NCBI GenBank assembly: GCA_029204225.1
Contig: CM055108.1
Span: forward strand, 3,399,547 to 3,463,546
DNA length: 64,000 nt
Origin: Diphasiastrum complanatum
Lineage: Eukaryota > Streptophyta > Lycopodiopsida > Lycopodiales > Lycopodiaceae
Reading direction: 5' to 3'
Under the pieces are notes generated by a model. It saw only the letters and a list, made by a program, of their open reading frames with translations, was not told the origin of the DNA and searched no databases. How positions within the stretch are numbered: the first letter of the stretch is position 1; every line of letters starts with the position of its first letter. Position numbers and translations under genes: made by a program. This document shows, in pieces, positions 33,678 through 45,582 of the stretch.

Positions 33678-34970
33678 GTGAATGGTATTGGTTCACTATG
33701 GCTCAACACAAACGGCAGAGACAGACGACTGAAAGACGTTCTGTTCATACCTACATTACAGCAAGACTTGCTATCAGTTGCAAGAATAGCAGATGTTGGG
33801 ATGTGTGTGACGATCTCAAACGAGACATGCCATGTCGTTGATGCAAGCACCAGTACATTGATTACAAAAGCAACTTGTATCACTTGAAGGTACGCCTATC
33901 TACATATCAATCACATCAAACCCATGATGATTCGTCAAATATTCTATGGCACATGAGACTACTCCATATGAATTCAATTGCATTGTATCAAGCAAACCAT
34001 CATGGAGCAATCACAGGGGTGAGCATCTTGAATGCAACCAATTTGATGACTTGTGATGCATGTATAAAAGGTAAGATATCACGTACTCCTTTTGTCAAGG
34101 ACTCCTATAGAACGACAAAGATTCTGGAGCTAGTACATTTGGACATCTATGGACCTTTCGATGTGATCTCAGTAGGAGGCTCAAAATACTATATCACCTT
34201 TATTGATGGTTACAATAAATTCGCCCGAGTCTACTTCATTCACAATAAATCAAATGCATTTGACAAGTTCACATAGTATGTGAACTAGGCAGAAAGATGC
34301 ACAAGAAACAAGGTGAAGCATATCAGAACATATCGAGGTGGAGAATACATCTCAAATCGATTCACTGAATTCTGCAATGATCGAGAAATCATTCACAAAA
34401 GGACAACATCCTATATATCGCATCACAATGGTGTTGCAAAAAGAAAGAACATGACTCTCATGGAAGTCGCTAGATGCATGATGGCCTATTCGAAGGCTCC
34501 AAGAGTGATGTGGGCTGAAGCAGTAGCTACAGCTGCCTACATTCAAAACATGATAGGAAAATCTGGTGTTCCTCACACAACACCACACGAACTATGGTGG
34601 GGTAGAAAACCCAATCTGACTCATATTCGAATCTTTTCCTGTGTAGCATATGCACATGTTCTTGACAAACTTTGAAAGAAGCTTGATGAGAAAGCAAAAC
34701 AAGGATATCTTGTAGGATATGACAATCATTCGTCATACTACAGAATCTATATGCTAGAGACAAACATAGTGAAGAAAGTCAAAGACGTCAAGTTAGATGA
34801 GACCAGAACAATGGCCAACAATGATTTTGTCAGTTATGAAGTTCTTGGAAGACAATATTATGATCTATCAACCATGACAAAGGGAGCAGAGGATGAACAC
34901 TCAGACAAAGACGTTCAAGTCGCATCTCAGTCAAGCGACGAATCAGACGAAGAAAGATTCGCAAGCTAGC
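33678..34970 (+). pseudogene. Ty1/copia integrase and hinge, catalytically dead
   Basis: Continues the Gag-protease. Zinc-binding part ends CDACIKGKISRTPF (about 34050). Core: first Asp in HLDIYGPF (34140). The second motif, normally RTDRGGEY, reads RTYRGGEY (Asp to Tyr, 34325). The third, normally NGVAERKN, reads NGVAKRKN (Glu to Lys, 34435). Two catalytic residues are therefore lost. Stops at about 34275 and 34287 fit CAG to TAG changes. The hinge continues as KQGYLVGYDN to about 34970. Confidence 0.87.
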
Positions 34971-36795
34971 CTACTGCTACAACGCCTATAAACCGAAATG
35001 GTTTCGGACCTAGCAGAACAGATAAAGACAAGAGCATTGCAGTGCCAGAAGGATCTCCTAGAAGATCAGCAAGAAAACGAAGAGCGCCAACAAGGTTTGT
35101 GCCAGGTAGCTCAGCTTCTACATCTGAAGAGTTTTGTGGATTCAGTGGAGAACCACAAACATTCGAGGAAGAGAAGGACAAATGGACCCAAGCCATGAAT
35201 GAGGAGATGGAATCCATGCAGAAGAATGAGGTATAGACATTGCAACGATTACCAGATAAGCGAAATACTGTACAATGCAAGTGGGTATACAAGCTGAAGT
35301 ATGGACCGAATGGAAATATTTTAAAGTATAAAGCGAGACTTGTAGCGAAGAGTTTTTCTCATAAATATGGTATTGACTATGTTGAGACCTTCTCTCCAGT
35401 CGTGAAACATTCGTTCATATGCCTACTGTTTGCATATGCAGCCGCTTATGATCTCAGGATTCACATCATGGACGAAAGACATCGTTCTTACATGGTGAGC
35501 TAGACGAAGAAGTCTACATGGATCAACCTCCAGGCTACATTTCGAACTCACTTCCTACTTATGCATGCAAAATGCATAGGAGTATCTACGGTCTGAAGCA
35601 ATCAGTGTGACAATGGTATAAGAAGAAAGATCAAGCCTTGAGATCCTTAGGATTCAAGCCATTGATAGTCGATTCCAATGTTTATGTAAGAATTACAGAT
35701 GGGAAGATCATCATTGTAGCTGTATATGTGGACGACACCCTGATACTCTGCAAAAGTAAAGAACGTATTGCTGAGGTGAAGTACGAAATCTCGAAACATT
35801 TTGAGATTGTAGACCTAGGAGAAGCCAGATGTTATCTTGTCTTACAGATTCACAGAGACTATGATGGAAAAAAATTGTACCTTCATCAGTCAATCAGATC
35901 TTTCCAATGCTTTTGACATGAGTGATCTAGGATTGATGCACTATTGTCTTGGCATTGAAGTATGGCAAAAGGAAGACATGGTCTTTCTTACACAAAACAA
36001 ATACGCACGAGATTTGTTTTATAAGTTCAATATGCAGGATTGTAAGCCTTTGAGTATACCTATGGATGTCAACATGAAGCTTACTGCATATGATAAATCT
36101 GAGAAAGTGGATGCTTATTTGTATAGATAGCTGGTGGGTAGTTTGATTTATTTGACACACATGTGACCTGATATTTCTTATGTTGTTGGTATTGTTAGTC
36201 AATTTATGCAAGATCCTAGTCAAGCACACTGGAAGTCTGCTAAACGTATTCTCATATACATTCGAGGGACATTGAATTTTGGTTTGAAGTATGATTAGCC
36301 TGAAACACCAATGTTGGTAGGTTATACAGATGTCGATTGGACAGGTAATATTGATGACATAAGATCTACCAATGGTCATACATTCAGTTATGGTACAACT
36401 GCAATTTCATGGAACAGCAAAAAACAACCTACAGTAGCCTTATCATCGACGGAAGTTGAATATCGAGCACTCAACAATGCTACACAAGAAACGGTATTGT
36501 TACAAAGATTGCTTGTGGATTTAGGTCAACCACAGGTGGATGCGACTACTATATCTTGCGACAATCAAAGCTGCATTCACCTTGCCAAAAATCCAGTTTT
36601 ACATGCTCAAACCAAGCACATCGAAATACACTATCATTTTGTTCGAGAGACGGAGCCATTGATCTTGTTTTTTGTAAATATGAAGATCAAATGGTAGATA
36701 TTTTTACTAAGTCATTAGGTAGATATAAATTTGAGAGGTTTCGTACTCTATTAGGAATAGAAGAATGTAATTTTATCATTGACGGAGAGTATTGA
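34971..36795 (+). pseudogene. Ty1/copia reverse transcriptase and RNase H, chimeric
   Basis: First part: [64 protein letters not shown] and VYVDDTLILCKS, ending at DLGEARCYLVLQIHRD (35870). At about 35905 the frame changes and a second copia sequence repeats the same stretch (DMSDLGLMHYCLGIEVWQKED), then PDISYVVGIVSQFM, SSTEVEYRAL, LHAQTKHIEIHYHFVRE and the end at 36795. Repeating the same motif at a sharp join suggests fusion of two copia lineages. Several stops (TAG/TGA) lie where CAG, CGA or TGG is expected. Confidence 0.83.
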
Positions 36796-37040
36796 AAATC
36801 AATGATAAACTTCATTGTTATTGTTTACGATGTACATTAATGTTGACAGCTGTTACCAGCTGTAATTAGCCATAGACTAGTCTATTAGTCTACTCGTAGG
36901 TTTTCTCTCTCTATCAAGGTTCAGGGTTTATATGTACATTTTATATTCATTATGAAATTAGTGTGATAGAATGATATTACATGTTCTTCTTCCACCTCCC
37001 TACTTGGTGATTGCTTATGGTGAATGCTTGATGTTGCATA
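36796..37040 (+). repeat. Possible 3' LTR of the chimeric copia
   Basis: Follows GACGGAGAGTATTGAAAATC, which looks like a polypurine tract plus LTR start, directly after the RNase H stop. Contains CAGCTGTTACCAGCTG (about 36849). No matching 5' copy was found. Confidence 0.4.
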
Positions 37041-37059
37041 TCTAATTGTTTGACAATTC

Positions 37060-38724
37060 TATCCTCGATGGATATCATGTCTCTTTCTAGCACAAGCAAG
37101 GTGGCGGAATGGATGAACCTTGCCGAGCCTTTGCTCATGGCAATGGGTATCCATGAGCATGCCATTCCAAATAAAATCAATATGGAGTTTATTACCATGG
37201 CATTTAGCATTTGGAATAAAAACCAAGGCTAAATTTTATATCACTTTTTAGGGAGTAACCCACAAGGTGTGTGTCACTGAAGCCACCCTTGCTGCTATAG
37301 GTATTACTGGGCCTCGACAAACCTTATCTCATAAACAGGTCAAGTCCACTATCAGGCCTTTTGCTTATACTACCATCAATCAGTATCACACGAATGATGA
37401 TTACTTGATAGAGGCCATTAGAGATCCTATCCTCCATGTTGTTGCACAGCTTCTAAACATCTTTCTGATGGTTGGAAACCTTAGGAAGAAAATGATCTCT
37501 TCCCAGATCCTCCATCGCTTGGTCGACTCTAGCTATGAGTTAGAAAAAGAGATCGTACAACTGTACAACTGGTACAAGACGGTCTTCGGGGAGCTGAAGA
37601 GAGCGATCAAGAGTAACACAAAATAGCAGTTTACTTTGGACTCTGTTCTGTCCTCCTTGACCGCCTCATACTTTTTTAACAAATTTCATGGGTTTCACAT
37701 TGATTTCGTGCTAGCCACCTATGACATAGCACCAGTTGAATCGTCCAAGCATCCAACTCTCATAGTCGTCGTAGAGTATGCAATGAGATTGTTGCACCCG
37801 CCTTGTCTTCCACGTCTCGATGTCGTACTCAACCACCATCGTCAAGTATGCCCATACCCCTTGATACAACTCGCTCTGCATTTCTCGTTCCCTCAGCCAT
37901 TGCAACTACCCTCGCCTTTGATTTCTCACGAGGAAAGTCTATGAATGCTTGGATTTACCATTCCAATCCCAGTTACCCAAGCCGCCTCACCCCCCACAAA
38001 CATCAGCTATTTCATCGGAAACCCAACGGTTTATGGATTTGTGATGCCTTTGAACCCCTATCCATTTAATCTAAACTGCCCCGGAAGAGGATTCGATAAA
38101 TTCCATGAAACCTTTGATACTTTTGATTCAACAACACAATTTCAGTCAAGCCAACAAGCACAAGAAGTAGATCAGACATTCGACATTGTCAAATTTGCTC
38201 CTACGGTAGTATCTTCGAAGCAGTTTGACGCTCAAGTACCAGAAGGATTTGAAGAAGAAGAAATTTTCAAAGAGGAAGATCCACATGCAAGAGTTCAGGC
38301 CAGTCATGACAATATATGGGATCTAGAACTCCTCCCTCCTGCTACTACTACCACTTCGGTACCCTTGGATTCTGGTGACACCTTTGGAATAGTTTCACAC
38401 CATGGTCGAATCATCCAGACCATGATTGATCAAAAGACCATAATGGAAAAACAAAATTTAGATTTGGAATTAAAAAACACTCTTATCATCCAGAAACTCA
38501 TCCAACTAAACCAAGAGTTGAAGGTCACCAAACAACATAAAGAAAAATTTGAAGCAAAGTTGAAGAAGGCACAACAACATGGAGATGCCTTGGAAAAATA
38601 CGTAGCAAATCGATCTCAATACGAAGCTCCTAGAGTTCATGGAAAAAGTACAGTACCACCTAATAAAGGTAGGGGCGAGAGGCCAACCAGAGCCCAAAGT
38701 AATAAATCTCGCGAGGTGTCATAG
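37060..38724 (+). pseudogene. Unusual LTR-element ORF with coiled coil
   Basis: Plus-strand coding stretch with a few stops (near 37230, 37625) and a frameshift near 37940. The N-terminal part (EFITMAFSIWNKNQ; VTEATLAAIGITGP; ILHRLVDSSYELEKEIVQL) resembles the first domain of the ORF at 52807. It may be related to the 'putative plant transposon protein' domain, but that is from memory. The C-terminal part is acidic, then a coiled coil (about 38410-38620, including KQHKEKFEAKLKKAQQHG), then a basic tail. Function unknown. Confidence 0.5.
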
Positions 38725-38753
38725 GACCGCCACCAATATTCATGGGGGATACT

Positions 38754-39450
38754 GTTGGAGGGTTTGCCGATCCAAAAGCAACCCTAACCATTGTTAATAA
38801 GTGAGAGTGATTTGGCACTCTACGTGTGTAAGTTCAACTTGTTAATTGATTCATTAGAAGTTAATAAAGGACTTTAGGCCTTTTTTGCGGGACTTTTAAT
38901 GTCGTAGGGCCTAATAGTCAAGTTAGTAAATAAAAAGGGTTTCCACCAAAATTTAAATTGGTTCCCTCCATTTTTTGAATGGGTTTCCTCCACTTTTTGA
39001 ATTTCAAATACTTAGGGTAGAAATTGGCCAATGGGATTTGAGGCCAAAGCCCTAAAATCCACTATATATGGTGATAAATTCAAATCATTTGTACATATTC
39101 TTTTCATTTCAATACAAAGAGGTTGGCCCTCTTATGTAATGGATATGGAATGTCCTTTCTCTTCATATTTCTTTCTCCATCTCTCATGTTTTCTCTGTAT
39201 TTGCTAATTGTTGGATTTAATGCTTTTTGGGATTGATCATTCTTATGCTTTTTGTGAGATAGAAAGGGAGAGAGAGAAGAGTAAGTCTCCATCATTGTTG
39301 TGTATCTAGTGTTAATGGATGTATTGTTAATGCTTAGTGTTAATGGATCTTAGTGTTAGATATGAATCATATGCATTTGATGGATTATGAAATATGCTAT
39401 CGCTCGCATGGGAACGAATCTCCACGTGACAACTAGTTAGTCCTCTTCAT
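38754..39450 (+). repeat. Probable 3' LTR following the coiled-coil ORF
   Basis: A GGGGGATAC purine-rich tract at about 38742 is followed by TGTTGGAGGG, a typical LTR start, and about 350 bp later a TATA-like CTATATATGG (39062). Outer end not resolved. Confidence 0.45.
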
Positions 39451-40556
39451 CTCCTTGATGCTTGTGTGCTTGGATCCAGGGTTGAGGGTGGATAGGAAAT
39501 GCCCACTACACTCTGCTAGTTGGAGATTAAAGTCAGGTTAAAAGTCTTCTACAAACAAAGAGAGAGTATCATTGGCATGGAAATGAAGCCATTCCAGTGA
39601 CTGAATAGTACTAGAAGAAGGCATTTTGTAATTGAAGGAGAAATATTCACCTCATGTAACGTGCCACATAAGAATATTCACCTCCTTGCCCAAGAAAAAC
39701 ATAGTGACATAGATGACTATGAATAGGAATGGATGTAGAGTTTGAGACAGAAACAAACTCACGTTTTCCACAAGCGCATCGTAACGAAAAAAATGCTCCT
39801 CCTACAAATTTTCCCAATCATTGAATTCTATTACGAGTTTCTCGATGACTTCCTTCACCACCTCTAGGAGGAAGATGCAAAAACCAAAGGGGAAAGAGCA
39901 AAAATACATGCCAAGCAGCAATATTAGAAGGGTTGGTAGCTAAAAGGGTTAAAAGTGTGAAAAATTGCCTACATTGGCAAATCTAGCCATGTAGAATATT
40001 GTACATTTTGTCAATATTGTTTGTTAGTTACTTGCATGGCCAAAGTGCCACTTGTAAATTCACACCTAAAGTAGGTTACCACGAGTCAAGAGGAGTGGTT
40101 GTGACCATTTGGTAGTGATTTCTACTTTGTAGGATCTAGACCATGATTTATGAGGAGATTTGTACCTACCATGCACCTACCAAACATGACTCTTGGATCT
40201 AGACTAGGGTTTTCACATTAGGGCAAGAAAGTTGAGTCTACTTCCTTATTACATACTGGATTTTCACCTAACTTGGCAAAGGAAGTGTCTTTTACTATGT
40301 ATTCTCATTCTCCATAGTGAGGAGATAGAAACTTTTTGGTGCCTCAAGGAGAAACTCGAGTTTTCTCTCACTGTATGATGATAGTGATTCCAATAAAACT
40401 CAGCTTTGGCACACTCTAAACTCTGTCTACAGGCCATACTACAACCTCATTTCCACACCTGTGAAGTTGGATTATAGTTTTTGATCAATGCTCTGATTGT
40501 CTCTACTTGTTTTCTATCAAGCTGCTAAACTAGATCTTGTTTTCTGATGACTAGTA
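39451..40556. other. Spacer and outer part of a copia 5' LTR
   Basis: No genes seen. The right part presumably includes the 5' LTR of the copia element whose primer site is at 40643; its outer boundary was not found. Confidence 0.35.
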
Positions 40557-40626
40557 TCTGATAGATTGTTTAACAAGCACACAATCAACCTTGTGGATCA
40601 TTCAAAGATCCATTTATGGTCCTTAG
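40557..40626 (+). repeat. Inner 5' LTR segment, repeated exactly at 51370-51439
   Basis: Seventy bases, starting TCTGATAGATTG and ending GGTCCTTAG, recur without mismatch at 51370-51439. Here they lie just before the primer site, as expected for the end of a 5' LTR. Confidence 0.85.
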
Positions 40627-40642
40627 TACTGTACTTTTAACA

Positions 40643-40655
40643 TGGTATCAGAGCC
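40643..40655 (+). promoter_or_regulatory. tRNA-Met primer binding site
   Basis: TGGTATCAGAGCC, an exact plant copia primer site, between the LTR segment and a 600 bp leader that ends at the gag start (41274). Confidence 0.85.
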
Positions 40656-41273
40656 AAGTACAAGGCTATTGATCAATGTTTGAAACTAATCCAGTTTTAG
40701 TAGGTTTTGGTGCAAAAAGCTAGTATTGGAAGGGCGAGTTGGTATCCAAGTTTTGGTGAGGGGATTTGATCCCAAACTTTTTCAGGATCAAAATCTGTAT
40801 TGTTCACACATGTGGGCATCTCTGAACAAGCATTTAAAACCCCAAATTCATTGGATCACTGTAATTTTATCTGGTGTCAGTTTGATGTAATTTTTGGTGT
40901 AAATCTTAGGATAAGCTCCAAGATCACTTGCCATTAATTAGTTTTGAGTTTGTTTCATGATAACTGATTAATCTAGGCTGATTTCAGACCTTCTTAAAGT
41001 GGAAACCATGTCTAGAAAGTACATCAAAGTGAAAGAGAGAGATAGAGACAGTTATTGTCCAAAAATAGCCAAGATTGGCAAGATTTGCTTGAGAGTAGTT
41101 TTCACTTCATCTTTTCTTCACTCCAGCTTTGTGAGGGAGTGATAGAACTATGATTACAAGTCCATCTATTGGATTAGAAGTCAACATTTGAGTGAAACAC
41201 TGCAAGTTAGAAACCTTTGTGAGTTTCAAGTTCAAACAAATCTATATCTTGTGTGTAGAATTTCACTAGTAAG

Positions 41274-42200
41274 ATGGGATCTGCTGGAGCATACCTTCTA
41301 GAAGCTAGTGAGAGGTTGTATTCTACCAATTATGCTATTTGGAAAGTGAGGATGGAGTCACTCATGGTGCTCCAGGACCTCTATGAGTTTCTGATTGATG
41401 ATGAAGATGAACCTCTAGGTGCACATGAGTTAGCTAAATACAAGAGAAGATTCAGGATTGCACTTCATTGTGTGAAGATGAATGTAAGTAATGATTAATT
41501 GAGAGAAGTATTAGCTTGTACCAGTGCTAAAGAGGCTTGGGAATCTTTAAGATCAATCTATGAGTCTAGTAACACTTCAAGGGTTCTCATGCTTATGAAT
41601 CAGATTCTGCAAAGCATGACGAGAATTGATGAGAATGCATAGGTTTATGTGCTCAGAATCAAGTCTCTCAATAGGGAGTTAGCTTCCATTGGAGAGAAGA
41701 TTCAAGATAGTGAGCGTGTTCCGATTGTCCTCAATGGTCTAGGGAGTGACTTTTCAAATTTGGTTTAAAGCTTTGCAATCCAAGACACTTTGCTCACTAT
41801 AGAAAAGCTACACAGTGTATTAGTAGCTGAAGAGTGTAGGATGATGCATACCAATGCAAGAATGAATGCTATTTCTCTACAAGATGGTGATGAGAAAGCT
41901 AATTTCTCATTCAAAGGCAAGAAGAAGACCAATGGCAAAAAGAAGCACTTCAAGGAGACCAAGGAGGAGGAGGAGGCTTCAAGCTCAAAGGACAAGATCA
42001 AGGACAAGTCCAAGTACAAATGTTTTTTCTGTGGAAAGAAAGGACATTTTGCATCAAAATGTCTCAAGAAAAAGAAGGCACAAGAGAGAAAACAAAGCAA
42101 CATTGCACATCAGGAGGAGGAGGATGAAGAGTCATCCTTGATGGTTTCCAGCAAACCACCATCATCCAAGAGCAACACCAATGATTCTTGGTGTCATTGA
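41274..42200 (+). pseudogene. Ty1/copia Gag
   Basis: ATG at 41274. DUF4219/UBN2-type Gag: NYAIWKVRMESLMVLQDL, then KEAWESLRSIYESSNTSRV, VLRIKSLNRELASIGEKI and IVLNGLGSDFSNLV, with a Lys-rich region and CCHC knuckle CFFCGKKGHFASKC (about 42023). Stops at about 41497, 41640 and 41766 fit CAA/CAG to TAA/TAG changes. Close relative of the gag at 21960. Confidence 0.88.
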
Positions 42201-43935
42201 TAGTAGGGCTAGTTCCCACATGACATATCAAAAGGACATTTTCTCCATTTTACTTTCTTACAATGATTTACATAGATCAATCTATACTGCAAGTAGTCAA
42301 GAATGTAAGATAAGTGGAATAGGAACCATTCCATTGTATGTTGGATCATCCAGAAGGATGAATCTTGAGAATGTTCTTTATGTTCCTAAGTTAACCAAGA
42401 ATTTGCTTAGTGTTGGCCAATTAATGGATAATGGCCTTGATGTACAATTTAAGCATGGAGTTTGTTCCATCCTTAGAAATGATGAATGTATAGCCAAAGG
42501 CTTTAAGCAAGGTAGACTGTTTAAGCTTGATGCTAATGTTGCAGTGGAGAGTGTTAACTTGGCAAAGGTGGAGTTATCAAAGGTGGAACTGTGGCACAAA
42601 AGGTTGGGCCACCCCAACTTCAAAGCAATGGAAGATATGGTTGCAAAGGAGCTTGCAGTTGGACTGCCCAAGCATTTGTCAAAGTGTGGGAAGAGATGTG
42701 AAGCATGCAGCCTCTCAAAGGCTCACAAACTACCCTTCTCAAGATCTACATCAAGATCAAGCTCTCCTCTTGAACTCATCCATTCGGATGTTCATAGCTT
42801 TTCACATGAGTCTAATGGTGGTGCCAAGTATTATGTAATCTTCATTGATGACTATTCTAGATATTGTTGGATGTACCTCTTGTCTAACAAATCTATGGTG
42901 TTTGATTCTCTTGTAAAGTTCAAGACTTTGGTATAAAATCAACTTAGTACCAAGATTAAGGTGTGAAGGAGTGATAATGGAGGTGAATATATCTCCAATA
43001 AGTTGATTGACTTTTGTAATTCTAAAGGCACAAAGAGGGAGCTGTCATGTCTTTACACCCCTCAACAAAATGGAGTGAGTGAGAGAAGAAATAGATCTCT
43101 TTGTGAGTGTGCTAAGGCCTTAAGGCTAGGTGCTTCTCTATCCAAACCATTTTGGGGTGAAGCAATAACTTGTGCTGACTATTTGTGCAATAGATTGCCA
43201 AACCAAGCCATTGGAGGAATCACACCATTTGAAGCTCTTTTTGGAGAGAAGCCCAATCTCAAGGATCTCAAAGTTTTTGGATCCACTTGCTATGTACAGC
43301 AGTCCTTGGATAAGAGAAGGAAGGATGATGCAACATCCATCAAAGGCATCTTTGTGGGATATGGTGAGAATAGCAAAGGTTATAGACACTTCAATCCCAT
43401 CACTAGCAAGGTGATAGTGAGTAGGGATGTTATTTTTTATGAAGGACATGCTTGTGATTTGGATGATAATGCTACTAATCATCTTGATGCCAAGGATCAT
43501 GCTAGGATGGAGGAGGAGCTTCCAAGTGAAGAAGAACTTGAGGATCCACATCAAGATGCAAGAACTCCAAGAACTCCAAGAAGATCTACAAGGGCGAGGT
43601 CCGAGCCATTGAGGCTCACCTATGATGGTCAAGGTGTTCAAAGGGAAGGCTCATCATCTTTCACATCTTACACCTTTCTTACTTCAATGTTAGATGAGCC
43701 AACATGCTATGAAGATGCTTGTAAGTCTAAAAGTTGGATGGATGCTATGCAAGTAGAGTATGATGCTCTCATTGAGAATCATACTTGGGATCTTGTGGAT
43801 CTTCCTCAAGGAAGAAACCTCTTGATTGGGTATTTAGATTGAAGTATAATCAAGATGGATCAATAAGCAAGCATAAAGCTAGGCTTGTAGCCAAAGGTTT
43901 TTTACAAACCAAAGGCATTGATTATGTCTTTCATT
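42181..43935 (+). pseudogene. Ty1/copia protease, integrase and start of reverse transcriptase
   Basis: The protease motif reads VIDSRASSHM where DSGA is expected. GAG-pre-integrase: LWHKRLGHPN and CEACSLSKAHKLPF. Integrase core: HSDVHSF, RSDNGGEYIS and NGVSERRNRS, so all three acidic residues are present. The hinge ends KGIFVGYGENSKGYRHFN. Reverse transcriptase starts [20 protein letters not shown] and stops at GIDYV (about 43935), where foreign sequence begins. It resumes at 51117 after a gap of about 105 residues. Confidence 0.88.
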
Positions 43936-44085
43936 CAATAGATAAAAGCCCAAGTTGGGCATCAGTTTATGTATTTTGTGCTCCCAAATTCATAAAATGG
44001 AACAGCATTTGATATATAAATGTATATTTTTCTATGAATTCTATACATGTATTTTTTTTCTATGCTATCTATATATGTTCTGATC

Positions 44086-45582
44086 TTAATTTAGTACTAC
44101 TACATCATCCTTTGCACCATCATCAATAAAGAGAGGCTGAATCCTTGCCCTAGCCAGTATACTCAGGATGATTTCTTGTCTGAATCTGTACACCTGGCTT
44201 GATGTGTACTCATGAAGTATAAACTGCAAAATAGAGCATTCATGTATTAGTAATGGCTAAAAACATCAACAAAATAGAAAACTAATCATGATTCCAAAAA
44301 TAAGAATAAACAGAATTTATTACCTTAGAAATATCAACATCTTCCTGAAGGTTGAACCACTCAAAAAATAAGTTGGCATTGTATAACGTGTACCACCCAC
44401 AACTGAATGAATCATTTTGTTGTGGTGACTGCAAAATAATTCAGCACAAAAGAAATCAATTATGAAACAGAATGAATTAGAATGAAACAAATACATTAGA
44501 ATACTGATTTCAACATGCTATTAAGAAAAACAGAGTTTACCTCCAAACTCACAATCTCCCAATCCACGGAATGGGGAACATCTGTAGGAATATATTCACT
44601 TAAATATGGCAGATATATATCTACATCCTTATGCGTATTTTTTGCCGAATTCATCTTGACACAAAAACCTTTGATACTATTATTTACAGATCTCTTAATA
44701 GAGATCAGGTTTAAATTCCAGTGGTCACTGCAAAATAAGATTGAAAGTATTTTAGCCGCAATTCTGAGAACTATTTAAATTGAAAATGTCAATGTTAATG
44801 CATAAAATAAGAAGAAGCACTTAATATATCTTACTTGGTATGATAAGGAATGACCAGATACTTTGTTGCTGGTGTGAATCCACTTGTCAGACACTGTGAC
44901 AATGTGTCATTATTCTCCTTGAAAGCCTGGAGCAGAAAGTTACTTAGCACCAGCAATTCTTTGGATGAATCTCTTGCAATGTCCAATTGCAAGAGTGTCA
45001 GCCCGGACTCTATCACAGGATCACTGATAAAAGTCTGTCTGTCTTTGAGGTCCAAGCAATCTAAAACTCTAAATTAATACTAAAATCAAATTCATCTAGT
45101 CTAAAACAAAAAGGAGTACCAATTTTATCTATAGCATCTGATATGTCTTTCTCAAATCTAAGATACTCATCCAAATCTATATATGTATAAAAATTTGGAG
45201 GAGGAGGAGGAGGTGGATGTGTAGTATCTACAAGAATTAAAGCAGTATTCAAAATAGCTGTAGCTTTATTTACAGCATTATCAACAACAACGTTATCTAC
45301 AATTGATTCCGGGTCAGGTTTCACAGAATCTGTGGTGTCTACGATCTTTGCTTTCTTTGGAGCTCTCTTGGGGGCACTCTGCTTCCTAGGATGCTTCGTA
45401 GGAAGATCAATCCTATCTACAGGTGTTGGCTTGGGAGCAGAAGGCTGAGATACGTGCAACCTACAGAACCTATCCCTCATTCTCATCAGGAGCTGAAAAT
45501 CCTTGTTGTATGTAAATGTACGATATATCATACCTGTGCGAGCTAAATATAATAGGAAGAAATTAGTTCTGAAGAAACGCAC
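44086..45582 (-). CDS. Ulp1/C48-like cysteine protease gene in the transposon-like element
   Basis: Probable SUMO/ubiquitin-like-protein protease. Last four exons by GT-AG rules: about 45055-44835, 44727-44541, 44428-44324 and 44223-44086 (introns 107, 112 and 100 bp, acceptors TTTTGCAG). They join in phase. Visible motifs: IPYH plus DHWNLNLI (catalytic His), VDWEIVSL (possible Asp) and SPQQNDSFSCG (Gln and nucleophile Cys), ending DDVVVLN. The upstream part (45582-45061) has a Lys/Arg-rich patch (KHPRKQSAPKRAPKKAK) and a Pro run. A frameshift near 45058 separates it, so the gene may be dead or have another exon join. True start not resolved. Confidence 0.72.
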
